DNA of 64,000 bases, from contig NZ_SNAA01000011.1 in assembly GCF_004358695.1 (NCBI RefSeq), forward strand, positions 62,001 through 126,000, written 5' to 3'. A model generated the notes under the pieces. That model had not been told where the DNA came from. It saw nothing but the letters and a program-made list of their open reading frames with translations, and did not search any database. Made by a program: the position numbers and the translations under genes. Every line of letters begins with the position of its first letter. Within the stretch, counting starts at the first letter, position 1. Below are positions 44,023 through 54,200 of the stretch, in pieces. This DNA comes from Palleronia sediminis (lineage in GTDB: Bacteria > Pseudomonadota > Alphaproteobacteria > Rhodobacterales > Rhodobacteraceae).

Positions 44023-45562
44023 TCACGCGCCCTCCCCGGTCGAACAGCCAGAACAGCGCGAGGCTCAGCCCCAGCAAGAGCAGTGCGGCGCCCGCCGCGT
44101 CATCCATCCGATAGGCACCCATCAGCCGGAAAAGCTGTAGCGGCAGCGTCGCGCTTTGCCCGTCTGCAAAGAGCGTGACCACCCCGAGATCCCCCATCGA
44201 CAGCGCGGCGGCCAATCCCCCGGCGAATCCCAGCGGGCGGCGCAGGCGGGGCAACAGGACCAGCCGCAGCCGCGCCCACCCCCCCATGCCCAGCGACTGG
44301 GCGAGGCGCGACCAGTCCCGCTCGACCTCGGCCACGGCGGGGCCGAGCGCGCGTAGCGCAAAGGGCATGGCCATCACCGCGTTGACCAGCCCCGTGACCG
44401 CCAGCGCGATCGCGCCGGGGGCGACAAAGGGAAAGGTGACGATGAACAACCCCGTGCCGATCACCAGCGGCGAGGCGGCGATGCCCAGCATCCCGGCCAC
44501 CTCGAGCCCGCGCCCCGCGCGCCGCCCCGTCCGGTGGATCGCCACGGCCAGCGGCAAGGTCAGCACGAGGCACAGCGCCGCCGACGCGACCGCCACCGCC
44601 AGCGACCGCCCGGCGGCCGCCCAGACCACGGGCGGCAGCGACAAGAGCGACGGCGCACCCCGAGTGACGAGCGCGGCCAGCGGCACCAGCAGGAACGCCG
44701 CCGCCAGCGCGATGGCCAGCGCATCGGGCCATCCCGGCGCCCGGTCCCAGCGCCGCACGACCCGGTCGAGCCCGGCGCCCAGCGCGCTGGGGACCGCGAC
44801 CGACAGCGCCAGCGCCCCGGCGGCCAGCGTCACCGCCAGCTGTACCACCGCCAATAGCGCCGCGCGCCCGAGGTCGAAATCGAAGCGGAATGCCTGATAG
44901 ATCGCGAGTTCCACCGTGGTGGCCCTCGGCCCGCCCCCCAGCGTCAGCGCGACTGCAAAGGACGAGGTGCAGACGAGAAAGATCACCAGCGCCACGCCCG
45001 GCAGGACGGCCCGCAGCATCGGTGCCTCGATGGTGCGAAAGATCGCCCCCGCCCCCATCCCGAGCGAAGCGGCGAGCCGGAACCGTTCGGCCGGGACCGA
45101 CAACCAGCCCTGCAGGATCAGCCGGACCGCGAGCGGCAGGTTGAAAAAGACATGGCCGAGGATCACCCCCTGAACGCCGTAGATCGCGACCGATGGCAAC
45201 CCCACGGCGCCCAGCGCATCATTCACCCAGCCGGCGCGGCCGAACACCATGAGCAGCCCCAGCACGGCCACGATCACCGGCAGGATGAAGGGCGCGCCCA
45301 GCAGCGTGATCAGCAGCCCGCGCCCGAGGAACCGCCGCCGCGCCAGCGCCCGCGCGACCGGAATCGCCAGCGCGACCGACAGCGCCGAGGACAGCGCCGC
45401 CTGCCACAGCGTGAACCGGATGGCGGCCCAATCCGCCGGGCCGAGCGCGCCCGCGCCTTCGGCCCGCGCGAATACGGCGATCACGGTGCCAAGGACCAGC
45501 GCGGCGACGAGAGCCGCGCTGCCCAGACCCGCGACCGTCAGCGGGCGAGCGCCGCGCGCCAT
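44015..45562 (-). CDS. thiP: thiamine ABC importer permease
   Basis: A 515-residue permease with about twelve hydrophobic segments, formed from two binding-protein-dependent permease halves joined in one chain, as in ThiP and iron permease FbpB. Each half holds an EAA-type loop (for example FRLAASLGMGAGAIFRTIEAP in the first and WSRLAQSLGMGGWARLRLVLLP in the second). The start at 45562 overlaps the thiB end by 25 bases; no good alternative start is seen. The minus-strand plus-strand mirror frames here are shadows. Confidence 0.92.
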   Translation of the reverse strand: MARGARPLTVAGLGSAALVAALVLGTVIAVFARAEGAGALGPADWAAIRFTLWQAALSSALSVALAIPVARALARRRFLGRGLLITLLGAPFILPVIVAVLGLLMVFGRAGWVNDALGAVGLPSVAIYGVQGVILGHVFFNLPLAVRLILQGWLSVPAERFRLAASLGMGAGAIFRTIEAPMLRAVLPGVALVIFLVCTSSFAVALTLGGGPRATTVELAIYQAFRFDFDLGRAALLAVVQLAVTLAAGALALSVAVPSALGAGLDRVVRRWDRAPGWPDALAIALAAAFLLVPLAALVTRGAPSLLSLPPVVWAAAGRSLAVAVASAALCLVLTLPLAVAIHRTGRRAGRGLEVAGMLGIAASPLVIGTGLFIVTFPFVAPGAIALAVTGLVNAVMAMPFALRALGPAVAEVERDWSRLAQSLGMGGWARLRLVLLPRLRRPLGFAGGLAAALSMGDLGVVTLFADGQSATLPLQLFRLMGAYRMDDAAGAALLLLGLSLALFWLFDRGGRVNA

Positions 45563-46524
45563 TCGGCCAGGGCCGTCTCGGTCATGGCGGGAACGTCCTC
45601 GGGGTCGAGCGTGAGCGCGCGGTCCGGTGTGATGAGCGTCTCGAACCCGTCGGGCAGCCCGTCACCGGGCAGGATCGCGGGATACATCCAGTTCGTCGTG
45701 ACCAGCGTGGATTGCACCGTGTCCGACAGCAGGAACCTCAGGAAATCCTGCGCCAGCCGGGGCTGATCGCTGGACGCGACGGCGGCCGCGACCTCGATCT
45801 GCAGGTAATGCCCCTCGTCGAAAGGGGCGGCGGCAAAGCCCGAATCCTCTTCGGCGATCAGGTGATAGGCCGGAGAGGTGGTGTAGCTCAGCACCATGTC
45901 AGCCTCGCCCTCGAGAAACAGGCCGTAGGCTTCGGACCAACCTTGGGTCACGGTCACGATATTGTCCGACAGCCCCTCCCAGATGGCCGGGGCCTCGTCG
46001 CCATAGGCGGTCTTGACCCAGAGCAACAGACCCAGTCCGGGCGTCGAGCTTCGCGGGTCCTGGATCAGGATCGACGCATCGCTTTCGGCGAGTTCGCGGA
46101 AATTCGCGGGCGGGGTGAAGCCCTCGCGATGAACGAAGGCGAAATAACCCCAGTCGAACGGGACGAACGTGTCGTCCGTCCAGTCGAGCGGCAGATCGAA
46201 CTCGGGCGATGTCAGCTCGGCCGTGGTGAACAGCCCGGCCTCACGCGCCTTGGCCATCAGGTTCGTATCGAGCCCAACCACCACGTCGGCCTCGGTCCGC
46301 GGCCCCTCGATCTGGACGCGCGACAAGAGCTCGGCCGCGTCGCCCAGCCCGGTAAAGCGCAGGTCGCAATCGCAGGTCTCCTCGAACGCAGCCTCGATCG
46401 CGGGGCCGGGGCCCCATTCGCTGGTGAAACTGTCATAGGTATAGACATCGAGAACGGGCCGATCCTGCGCGATGGCGGGCGCGGCCAATCCGACAAGGGC
46501 GAGCATGGAAACGGTGTAGCGCAT
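45538..46524 (-). CDS. thiB: thiamine ABC importer binding protein
   Basis: A 328-residue periplasmic binding protein. Sec signal at residues 1-19 (MRYTVSMLALVGLAAPAIAQ), then LDVYTYDSFTSEWGPG, the ThiB-type opening of the mature protein, and VVGLDTNLMAKAREAGLF. YDSF and VPFDWGYFAFVHR belong to the thiamine-binding site region. The ATG at 46524 is chosen because AGGAGG sits 5 bases upstream; the GTG one codon earlier is too close. First gene of thiBPQ, downstream of a TPP riboswitch. Confidence 0.94.
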   Translation of the reverse strand: MRYTVSMLALVGLAAPAIAQDRPVLDVYTYDSFTSEWGPGPAIEAAFEETCDCDLRFTGLGDAAELLSRVQIEGPRTEADVVVGLDTNLMAKAREAGLFTTAELTSPEFDLPLDWTDDTFVPFDWGYFAFVHREGFTPPANFRELAESDASILIQDPRSSTPGLGLLLWVKTAYGDEAPAIWEGLSDNIVTVTQGWSEAYGLFLEGEADMVLSYTTSPAYHLIAEEDSGFAAAPFDEGHYLQIEVAAAVASSDQPRLAQDFLRFLLSDTVQSTLVTTNWMYPAILPGDGLPDGFETLITPDRALTLDPEDVPAMTETALAEWRAALAR

Positions 46525-46567
46525 CACAACCTCCTTAACGATGATCGAAGGGGTTGGGGCCAGATGC

Positions 46568-46655
46568 GTTCGACCTTCCCTCCGCCGGCATTGCCCGGTT
46601 CAGGTTCTACGGGTCCGCGCAAACGCGTCTCAGCCGGTCAAGGCACCCCGAGGTG
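46568..46655 (-). ncRNA. TPP riboswitch (THI element)
   Basis: On the minus strand the conserved parts appear in order: CTCGGGGTGCC, GGCTGAGA, ACCCGTAGAACCTGAAC, GGGCAATGCCGGCGGAGGGA. These are the pyrophosphate and pyrimidine sensor helices of the thiamine pyrophosphate aptamer. It sits in the thiB leader, 44 bases upstream of the start. TPP binding would shut off thiBPQ, probably by masking the AGGAGG, since I see no clear terminator in the leader. Confidence 0.95.
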
Positions 46656-46755
46656 AGGCCGACGCTAGGCGCCACCGCGGCGCGCCGCAAGGGGGAAACC
46701 GCTTGAGCCGACGACGACCGGCCGATAACGACATTGCGTCAGGAAAGGGCGCGCG

Positions 46756-47865
46756 ATGAGTTTCAACACCTATGGCCACCTGTTCCGCGTCACGACGTGG
46801 GGCGAAAGCCACGGACCGGCGCTTGGCGCCACGGTCGATGGGTGCCCGCCGGGCGTGCCGCTCGATGCGGCGGCGATCCAGGTCTGGCTCGACCGGCGCA
46901 AGCCCGGCACGTCGCGATATACAACCCAACGGCGCGAGGCCGACGAGGTCGAGATCCTGTCGGGCCTCTACGAAGGACAGACCACCGGAACGCCGATCCA
47001 GCTCATGATCCGCAACACCGACCAGCGGTCCAAGGATTATTCGCAGATCGAGGACAAGTTTCGCCCCGGTCATGCCGATATCACCTATTGGCAGAAATAC
47101 GGCATCCGCGATCCGCGTGGCGGCGGGCGGTCCTCGGCCCGCGAGACGGCGGCGCGCGTCGCGGCGGGCGGGGTCGCGCGCGCGGCACTGGGCGTTCTGG
47201 CGCCCGAGATGACGATCACGGGCTACATGATCCAGATGGGCGACCGGCGGATCGACCGCGACCGGTTCGACATGGACCAGATCGACCGCAACCCGTTCTG
47301 GGTGCCCGACGCCGAGGCCGCCGGGGAATGGGGCGCCTATCTCGACGGGCTGAGGAAGGACGGCCAGTCGGTCGGCGCCATGATCGAGTTGCGGATCACG
47401 GGCGCCATGCCGGGGCTCGGCGCGCCGGTCTATGCCAAGCTCGACACCGATCTCGCCGCCGCGATGATGTCGATCAATGCCGTCAAGGGGGTCGAGATCG
47501 GCGAGGGCATGAACGCCGCCGCCCTGACCGGCACCGACAATGCCGACGAGATCACGATGGGCCCCGACGGGCCGGTTTACGGCTCGAACCACGCGGGCGG
47601 CATCCTCGGCGGGATCGCCACGGGGCAGGACATCGTTCTGCGTTTCGCGGTCAAACCCACCTCGTCGATCCTCAAGCCGCGCCGGACGATCACGCGCGGC
47701 GGGCAGGAGACCGAGATCGTCACCACCGGGCGCCACGACCCCTGCGTCGGCATCCGCGCCGTGCCGGTGGCCGAGGCGATGGCGGCGGCGGTCATGCTCG
47801 ACCATGTGCTGTTGCACCGCGCGCAGGTCGGACCGACCCCGCGCGGCCGGATCGGGCAGCCCTAG
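46756..47865 (+). CDS. aroC: chorismate synthase
   Basis: AroC converts 5-enolpyruvylshikimate 3-phosphate to chorismate with reduced FMN. The 369-residue protein contains the three family signatures: [18 protein letters not shown] at the N-terminus, [20 protein letters not shown] near residue 125 and [10 protein letters not shown] near residue 300. Length is standard. The ATG follows AGGAAAGGG at somewhat long spacing. The stop codon overlaps the stop of the convergent lytic transglycosylase gene by 4 bases. Confidence 0.97.
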   Translation: MSFNTYGHLFRVTTWGESHGPALGATVDGCPPGVPLDAAAIQVWLDRRKPGTSRYTTQRREADEVEILSGLYEGQTTGTPIQLMIRNTDQRSKDYSQIEDKFRPGHADITYWQKYGIRDPRGGGRSSARETAARVAAGGVARAALGVLAPEMTITGYMIQMGDRRIDRDRFDMDQIDRNPFWVPDAEAAGEWGAYLDGLRKDGQSVGAMIELRITGAMPGLGAPVYAKLDTDLAAAMMSINAVKGVEIGEGMNAAALTGTDNADEITMGPDGPVYGSNHAGGILGGIATGQDIVLRFAVKPTSSILKPRRTITRGGQETEIVTTGRHDPCVGIRAVPVAEAMAAAVMLDHVLLHRAQVGPTPRGRIGQP

Positions 47866-49154
47866 CGCAGCGCCTCGAGCACGCTGAGCGAGGCATATCC
47901 ATCGGGCAGCAGCCCCTCGGCGCGCTGGTAGGCGCGCAGCGCGTCGATGGTGGCGGGGCCGATCTTGCCATCCACGCCGCCGGTATCGAACCCGGCCTGC
48001 GTCAGGCGAAGCTGAAGCTCGGCTTGCTCCTCGGGCGTCAGCGCCCGGTCGTCGCGGGGCCATTCCGAGGCCAGCGGCCGCGCCCCCTCGAGCCGGTCGG
48101 CCAGATGCCCCACGGCCAGCGCATAGGCATCGGCATTCGCATAGCGTTCGAGCACGTCGAAATTGCCGAACCGCAAGAAGGCCGGGCCGTTCGCCCCGGC
48201 GGGCAGAAGCAGCGTCGCCGGGCCGTAATCGGCGATAGGCGCCCCATCGGTGTCGGTCACGCCGAGCCGCGCCCATTCCGACGGCAACCGCGGGGCGGAC
48301 AGTTGCAGGCCCTCGACCTCGTCGGGCAAGAGCACCTCGACCCCCCAGGGCACGCCGGCCTCCCAGCCGTGGCGGGCCAGAAACGCCGCGGTCGAGGCCA
48401 GCGCATCCGCCGCGCTGTCGGACCAGATATCGCGCCGCCCGTCGCCGTCGAAATCGACCGCGTCGACGATATAGGTGGTCGGGATGAGGCTGGTATGGCC
48501 CATGGTCCCCGACCACGCGCCGCGCAGCTTGTCGCGCGCGACCTCGCCCTCCTGCAGGATCTTGAGCGCGGCGACGAGCTGCGCCTCGAAGAAACGGGGG
48601 CGGTCGCTGTCGTAGGCCAGCGTGGCCAGCGCCGCGATCACGTCCGCGTCGCCCCGCTGCGTGCCATAGGCGCTTTCGACACCCCAGATCGCCGTCAAGA
48701 TCTCGCGGTCGACCCCATAGCGCGCCTCGAGCGCGTCGAACATCCGCACGTTGTTGTCGAGCACCGCCTCGCCGCGCGCGATGCGTTCCTCGGTCACGGC
48801 CGCGTCCATGAAATCCCAGATGGGCTGGGCGAACCCGGCCCGTTCGCGGCTGCGGGCCTTGACGTCGGGGGCGTAGGCGACCCCGTCAAAGGCCGCGTCG
48901 AACACCTCGGGACGCACGCCCTGCGTCAGGGCGCGCCCGCGAAACGAGGTCAGCCAGCGCAGAAACCCGTCGGCCCGCGCGCTGAGGATCGCGTCGACGA
49001 CCTCGGAGGGGGGCCGCGCCATGGGGCGCAGAACGGGCGCGGTAGCGGCCTCTCCGGCCGTCTCGTCGCCGGTCGGGTCGGGCTCGGGCGCATCGGTCTG
49101 CGCCGCGAGGGGGGCGGCGCAGATCAGCAGGACGGCCAACAGGGCAAGGCGCAT
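47862..49154 (-). CDS. MltB-type lytic murein transglycosylase
   Basis: A 430-residue exported enzyme that cleaves peptidoglycan with formation of 1,6-anhydromuramic acid. Signal peptide at residues 1-19 ([19 protein letters not shown]). The catalytic SLT_2 domain spans about 55-350, with the catalytic Glu in [10 protein letters not shown] and the family sequence [20 protein letters not shown]-terminal peptidoglycan-binding domain ([20 protein letters not shown], near 370-425) follows. The ATG at 49154 is preferred to 49181 because the signal peptide begins there. No lipobox is seen, so it is likely soluble in the periplasm. Confidence 0.92.
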   Translation of the reverse strand: MRLALLAVLLICAAPLAAQTDAPEPDPTGDETAGEAATAPVLRPMARPPSEVVDAILSARADGFLRWLTSFRGRALTQGVRPEVFDAAFDGVAYAPDVKARSRERAGFAQPIWDFMDAAVTEERIARGEAVLDNNVRMFDALEARYGVDREILTAIWGVESAYGTQRGDADVIAALATLAYDSDRPRFFEAQLVAALKILQEGEVARDKLRGAWSGTMGHTSLIPTTYIVDAVDFDGDGRRDIWSDSAADALASTAAFLARHGWEAGVPWGVEVLLPDEVEGLQLSAPRLPSEWARLGVTDTDGAPIADYGPATLLLPAGANGPAFLRFGNFDVLERYANADAYALAVGHLADRLEGARPLASEWPRDDRALTPEEQAELQLRLTQAGFDTGGVDGKIGPATIDALRAYQRAEGLLPDGYASLSVLEALR

Positions 49155-49268
49155 GGCGGCTCTTTCGAGGATACAGGTCATGGGTCGAACCTATAGCCGA
49201 TCCCGCGCCGATCCAGAACGGGCCGGGGGCGCGGCGGGCTCGATAAGGGACACCATCGCGTGAGCCCG

Positions 49269-51245
49269 TCAATCGAGCCGGATGCGCGCGCTCGCCTGAC
49301 GGCCCAGCGCGTCGATCACCGACAGCCGCACGAAGCCCGGCGGGACGCCCTCGAACTCGGCCAGACGCTCGGGCGCGGCCGTGGCCAACGGCCGCCCGTC
49401 GGCCAGCCAGGTGAACGGCGCGGTGCCGTCCTCCACCCGCGCGGCCAACGGCGCACCCCCCGCCGCCACCCGTGCGCCATCGGGCGGAAAGGCGATGCGC
49501 GGCGGCGGGCCGCCCTCGGCGGACAGGGGCGCATCGCCGCGAAAGGTCGCGAGCGGCGCGGGCAGGGACGCGCGACCGACGATCAGCGTATCGGGCGGGG
49601 GCGGCGGAAATGCCGCGCGCTGGACCGACAGGCGGGCAAAGACCTCGTGCAGGACCGGAAGCGCCAGATCGCCGCCAAAGGCTCCGGGCACCGGCGTCCC
49701 GTCGGGCCGCCCCATCCAGACGCCGACGACATGCGCCCCGTCCCAACCGACGGCCCATGCGTCGCGATGCCCGTATGACGTGCCGGTCTTGGCCGCGATG
49801 CGGCCGTCGCCCGACAGGATATCCCCGACATGCCACGCGGCCGAGGACGCCATCACCCGCCGCGGGGGCAAAGCGGCGCCCGGCGTCACGCGCAGCGGCA
49901 CCACCTGCCCGCCATGGGCGAGCCCGCCATAGAGCTGCACCAACCCCTCGAGCGTCATGCCGACGCCGCCCAGCGCCACCGCAAGCCCCGGCACACCGCC
50001 CGGCACCGTCGCCTCGACCCCCGCCCGGTCGAGCGCGGCCATCAGCGCGGCCGGCCCCAGCGCCTCGGTCAGCTTGACCGCCGGGATGTTGAGCGACAGC
50101 CGCAAAGCCTCGCGCAGCGACAGGGTGCCGCGAAAGGCGCCGTCGAAATTCTCGGGGGCGTAGCCCGCGAAATCGGTAGGGCGGTCGCGGATCAGCGTTT
50201 CGGGATGGGCGAGCCCCGCGTCGAAGGCAAGGCCGTAGACGAGCGGCTTGAGCGTCGATCCGGGCGAGCGCAGCGCGCGCGTCATGTCCACGTACCCCGC
50301 CCGCCCCTGCCCCAGCCCGGCGCTGCCCACATGGGCCAGTACCGCGCCGGTCGCGTGATCCGTCACCAACACGGCGATGGACAGGCCGCGCCCCGCCTCG
50401 TCCGCGGCACGCGAGGCCAGGGTCTCGACCCGCGCCTGCAATCCCGCATCCAGCGTGGTGACGATGCGTGTGCCGGCCGGTGCGCCCGAGCCGAGACGTT
50501 CGGCCAGATGCGCGGCCGCGATGGGCATGTCGCGCATGATCCGCGGCACCGCCCCACCCGGTGCGTGGCCCGCGCGGGCCAGCACACGGTCGCGGGCGTC
50601 GCGCGCGGCGTCGGGAAAGCGGTCGGGGCGGCGGCGTTCGGGCGCCTGCGGCAATGCGACCAGCAGCGCGGCCTCGGCCGGGGTCAGGCGGCGGGGCGGC
50701 TTGGCGAACCACGCGCGCGAGGCGGCGGCCACCCCTTCGAGATTGGCCCCCATGGGCGCGCGTTCGACATAGACCTGCAGGATCGCGCGCTTGTCCAGCC
50801 GTCGCTCGAGCGCCAGCGCCACCCGCGCCTGCCGCAGCTTGCCCGCCAGCGTTCCGGTCGGCCCGTCCTCGAGCAGCCGCGCGACCTGCATCGTCAGCGT
50901 CGAGGCGCCCGACACGATCCGCCCGTGCCACGCGGCCTGCCCCGCCGCGCGCAGCACCGCCAGCGGATCGACGCCCGAATGGGACCAGAACCGCCGATCC
51001 TCCCACGCGACGAGCATCTCGAGATAGGCGGGATCAACCGTTTCGAGCGGCGTGCGCAGCCTCCAGCGCCCGTCATCGACCTGGAATGCCCGCAAGAGCG
51101 TCCCGTCGCGATCCGTCACCTCGACCGAGGTTGCATAGGCCAGCGGCGGAAGGGCGGTGGCGTCGATCCAGTCGTCCACCGCGTCGCGGGCCAGCGCGCC
51201 CGCGAACAGCCCCGCCGCCAGCCACAGGAGCGCGGTCCGTCTCAT
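49269..51245 (-). CDS. pbpC: penicillin-binding protein 1C
   Basis: A 658-residue bifunctional peptidoglycan synthase. An N-terminal membrane anchor (residues 4-20) is followed by the GT51 glycosyltransferase domain (catalytic Glu in AWEDRRFWSHSGVD, then GASTLTMQVARLL). The transpeptidase domain has active Ser in SPGSTLKP, the SLN box in LRLSLNIPAVKL and KTGTS. The C-terminal BiPBP_C domain (about 570-658) is the mark of PBP1C. The ATG at 51245 overlaps the stop of the alpha-2-macroglobulin gene, a pairing known from many proteobacteria. Confidence 0.95.
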   Translation of the reverse strand: MRRTALLWLAAGLFAGALARDAVDDWIDATALPPLAYATSVEVTDRDGTLLRAFQVDDGRWRLRTPLETVDPAYLEMLVAWEDRRFWSHSGVDPLAVLRAAGQAAWHGRIVSGASTLTMQVARLLEDGPTGTLAGKLRQARVALALERRLDKRAILQVYVERAPMGANLEGVAAASRAWFAKPPRRLTPAEAALLVALPQAPERRRPDRFPDAARDARDRVLARAGHAPGGAVPRIMRDMPIAAAHLAERLGSGAPAGTRIVTTLDAGLQARVETLASRAADEAGRGLSIAVLVTDHATGAVLAHVGSAGLGQGRAGYVDMTRALRSPGSTLKPLVYGLAFDAGLAHPETLIRDRPTDFAGYAPENFDGAFRGTLSLREALRLSLNIPAVKLTEALGPAALMAALDRAGVEATVPGGVPGLAVALGGVGMTLEGLVQLYGGLAHGGQVVPLRVTPGAALPPRRVMASSAAWHVGDILSGDGRIAAKTGTSYGHRDAWAVGWDGAHVVGVWMGRPDGTPVPGAFGGDLALPVLHEVFARLSVQRAAFPPPPPDTLIVGRASLPAPLATFRGDAPLSAEGGPPPRIAFPPDGARVAAGGAPLAARVEDGTAPFTWLADGRPLATAAPERLAEFEGVPPGFVRLSVIDALGRQASARIRLD

Positions 51246-54200
51246 TCGGCGACGCGCACCGCCCCCGTATCGGTCCATGCGCGATAGCGGGGGCGGTACA
51301 TGTCCTCAACCAGCGCGGCCGGGTGGCGATAAAGGCCCGGCGTGATCGCGCGCACGACATAGGCCAGCCGGAACGCCTCGTCCGAGCGCCATTCGACCGC
51401 CGCGCGGAAACTGTCGTCGCGGAACTCGGTCATCGCCGTCGCATCGGTCAGGTCGAGCCAGTCGAGCGCGCCGACCTCGCCCGAGCGGAGGAGCGACGGG
51501 TTGTCGATCTCGAACCCGGCGGGCAGCGGATCGTCCACCATCAGCCGCGCCTCGACCGGCCCGAAGGGCTGCACCGTCAGCACCGTCACCAGCCGGTCGC
51601 CCGCCGCGACCTCGGTCGGGTCGGCAGGCTCTCCGTCGAGGGTGAAATAGGCCCGTTCGATGGCAAAACCCTCGCCGCCCGCCGCGCGGGGCACCAGCGG
51701 CACGCCGAATGCGGTCAGCGTCAGCGTCTCGGCGCGGTCGCCGGCCAGCCCCAGCGTGAGCGGCCCGCTCTCCAGCGCGCCGGCCTCGATCCGCAGGACC
51801 GGCTCCTCCAATGGCGCGCCATCGACGACAAGCCCCGCCGCGGGGTCGGCGATCAGCGCATTCGCTGCCAAAAGCGACCACGCGGCTTCTTGCGTGGACA
51901 GGGCGGCGTCGGTCACGAGGCTCGCGGCCAGCGCCTCGCGGTCGACGGTATCGCTGCGCGCCTCGACGGCCAGCGTCAGCAGGCCCGCGCGGTCGCGCAG
52001 CGGCGAGCCGAAATCGTCGCGCCAGCCCTCGGGGGCGGGGTCGCCCACCAGCTCGGATGCCAGCCGGAACATCTCGTCGGCGCGGGTCGTCTCGCCATAG
52101 AGCGCCAGCGCCGCGCCGATCTGGGCCCGCGCCATCGCCGTGTCGAAGGCGCGGCCCTTTTCCTCGGCGTAATAGCGCAGATCGCCGACCTGCGCCCGCC
52201 CCTCGCGGGCCAGCACCAACAGCGCATAGGCGATATCGCGCCCGCCGCTGTCGAAATCGGCGGCGTAGTTCACCGCGTTGGACAGGTTGTCGAGCGCGCG
52301 GGCAAAGGCCTCGGGCGGCACGGCGACGCCCGCATCCCGCGCCCGCGACAGGAAATCGGTGACATAGGCGTCGAGCCACAGCTCGCCGCTTTCGGCGCGC
52401 CACATGCCGAAGGCTCCGTTCGCGGCCTGCCGCGCCAGCACCGCCGCCACCGCATCGGTCAGCCGCGCGTCGATGTCGCGCGCGCCCTCGAGCCCCAGCG
52501 TCGTGGCGACCGAGGACAGGTAGAGCAGCGGCAGGGCCTGGCTCGTGACCTGTTCGGTGCAGCCATAGGGATAGCGGTCGAGCGCGGCCAATAGCCCCGG
52601 CACGTCGAACCGCCCGAAGGGGCCGGCGGCCAGCGTGGCGGTGCCATCGCGCAGCCCCTCGAACACGTCCGAGGACAGGGTCAGATCCGCGCCGGGGGCA
52701 AGCTCGAACCGCGAGCTGCGCTGGATCGCCGGGTCGAGCAGCCGCACCGGCAGCGTCCGCGTCTGGGACAGGACCGCGCCATCGGGTGCCGTCACCTCGA
52801 GCGTCACCTGCGCCTCGCCCGGACCCTGCGCGGTGATGGGCACCGACAGCGTCCGCGTCCCACCGGGCTCGAGCGTCACCCGCGCGGGCAGATCGTCGCC
52901 CGGCACCAGCCCCTCGGCGGCCAGCGTCAGGCCGATTTCGCCCGCGGGCCCGTCGGCATGGGTCAGCTCGATCCGCAGGGTCGAGCTGTCGCCCGGCGCG
53001 AGAAAGCGCGGCATCGTCACCTGCGCCACGACCGGATCGCGCACCGTCACGTCGGCCTTCGCCTGCCCGACGCCCTTGCGCGACCAGACCACCGCCATGA
53101 GCCGAAGCGTGCCGTCAAAGGCCGGCAGGTCGAAGGCCAGCCGCGCGGTGCCGTCCGGCCCGATCTCGACCGGGCCCTCGGTCATCGCCACGACGGCATC
53201 GGGCGGCGCGGCGCCGACCCGTATCCCGGCCGCGGCATCCCCGCCCGAACGCACCTGGCCCATCGCGCCCGAGCGCCCGTCGATCAACCGCCCGTAGAGA
53301 TCGCGGAACGCGACGCCCAGTTCGCGCTGGCCGAAATAATGGGCCTGCGGGTCGGGCGCTTCGAACCCGGTCAGGTTCAGAACCCCCAGATCGACGGCGG
53401 CCACCGTGGCAAAGGCCGCGTCCCCATCGGCGATACCTTCGACGTTCAGCTCGATCTCGAGCGGCGCGCGGGGCCGCGCCGTCTCGGGCGCGTCGATGCC
53501 CACGCCCAGCGCCGCGTCACCCGGCGCGATCGCCGCATGGGCCAGGCCAAGCGCGCGGGCCGGCCCCTGCCCCTCGCCCGCGGGGCGGAACAGCGTAGCG
53601 GTGACATATGCCCCCGGCCCCCAGCTTTCGGTCACGGGCAGGTCGATCACCGTTTCCCCCGCGTCGACGCGGACGGTCTTCATGTCGATCAGCCGATCCG
53701 AGGCGACCGTGACCAGCACATGGCCCGCCGCCGAGGGCAGCAGTCGCAGCCGCGCCGTGTCGCCGGGGCGATAGCGTTCGGCGTCGAGCGACAGTTCGAG
53801 CAGGTCGGGCGTGTCGGTCAGCCCCTCGGGCGCATACCAGCCCGCCTCGAACCGGACCGACGACACCGCGCCCGAGCCGTCTGTCGCCTCGAGCGTCAGC
53901 GCGTAGTCGCCCCATTCGACCGGGGTCGCGATGGCGACCGGATCGGCGCCGAGCCGCAGGTCGCCGCCCGCGATACGCTCGCGCGAGGTGACGCTGTCCC
54001 AGTCCCACGAGCCATCGAGCGAATACCACTGGTAGCGCGTCGTGATCCGGTCGAGCCGCCAGCGCGCCGGAACATCGCCCCGCGCGCCCAGCGCGATCAC
54101 GTCGAACGCGGCCTCGCTGTTCTCGGGCAGCGTGCCGTCAAAGGCGGGCCGGATACCCAGCACCGGCCCCTCGGGCAGCACCGTCCGCGTCACGCGCCGC

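Noticed and set aside
46734-49196. An 820-codon plus-strand frame across aroC and the transglycosylase gene
   Set aside because: Out of frame with aroC and antisense to the transglycosylase; Arg-rich with no domain.
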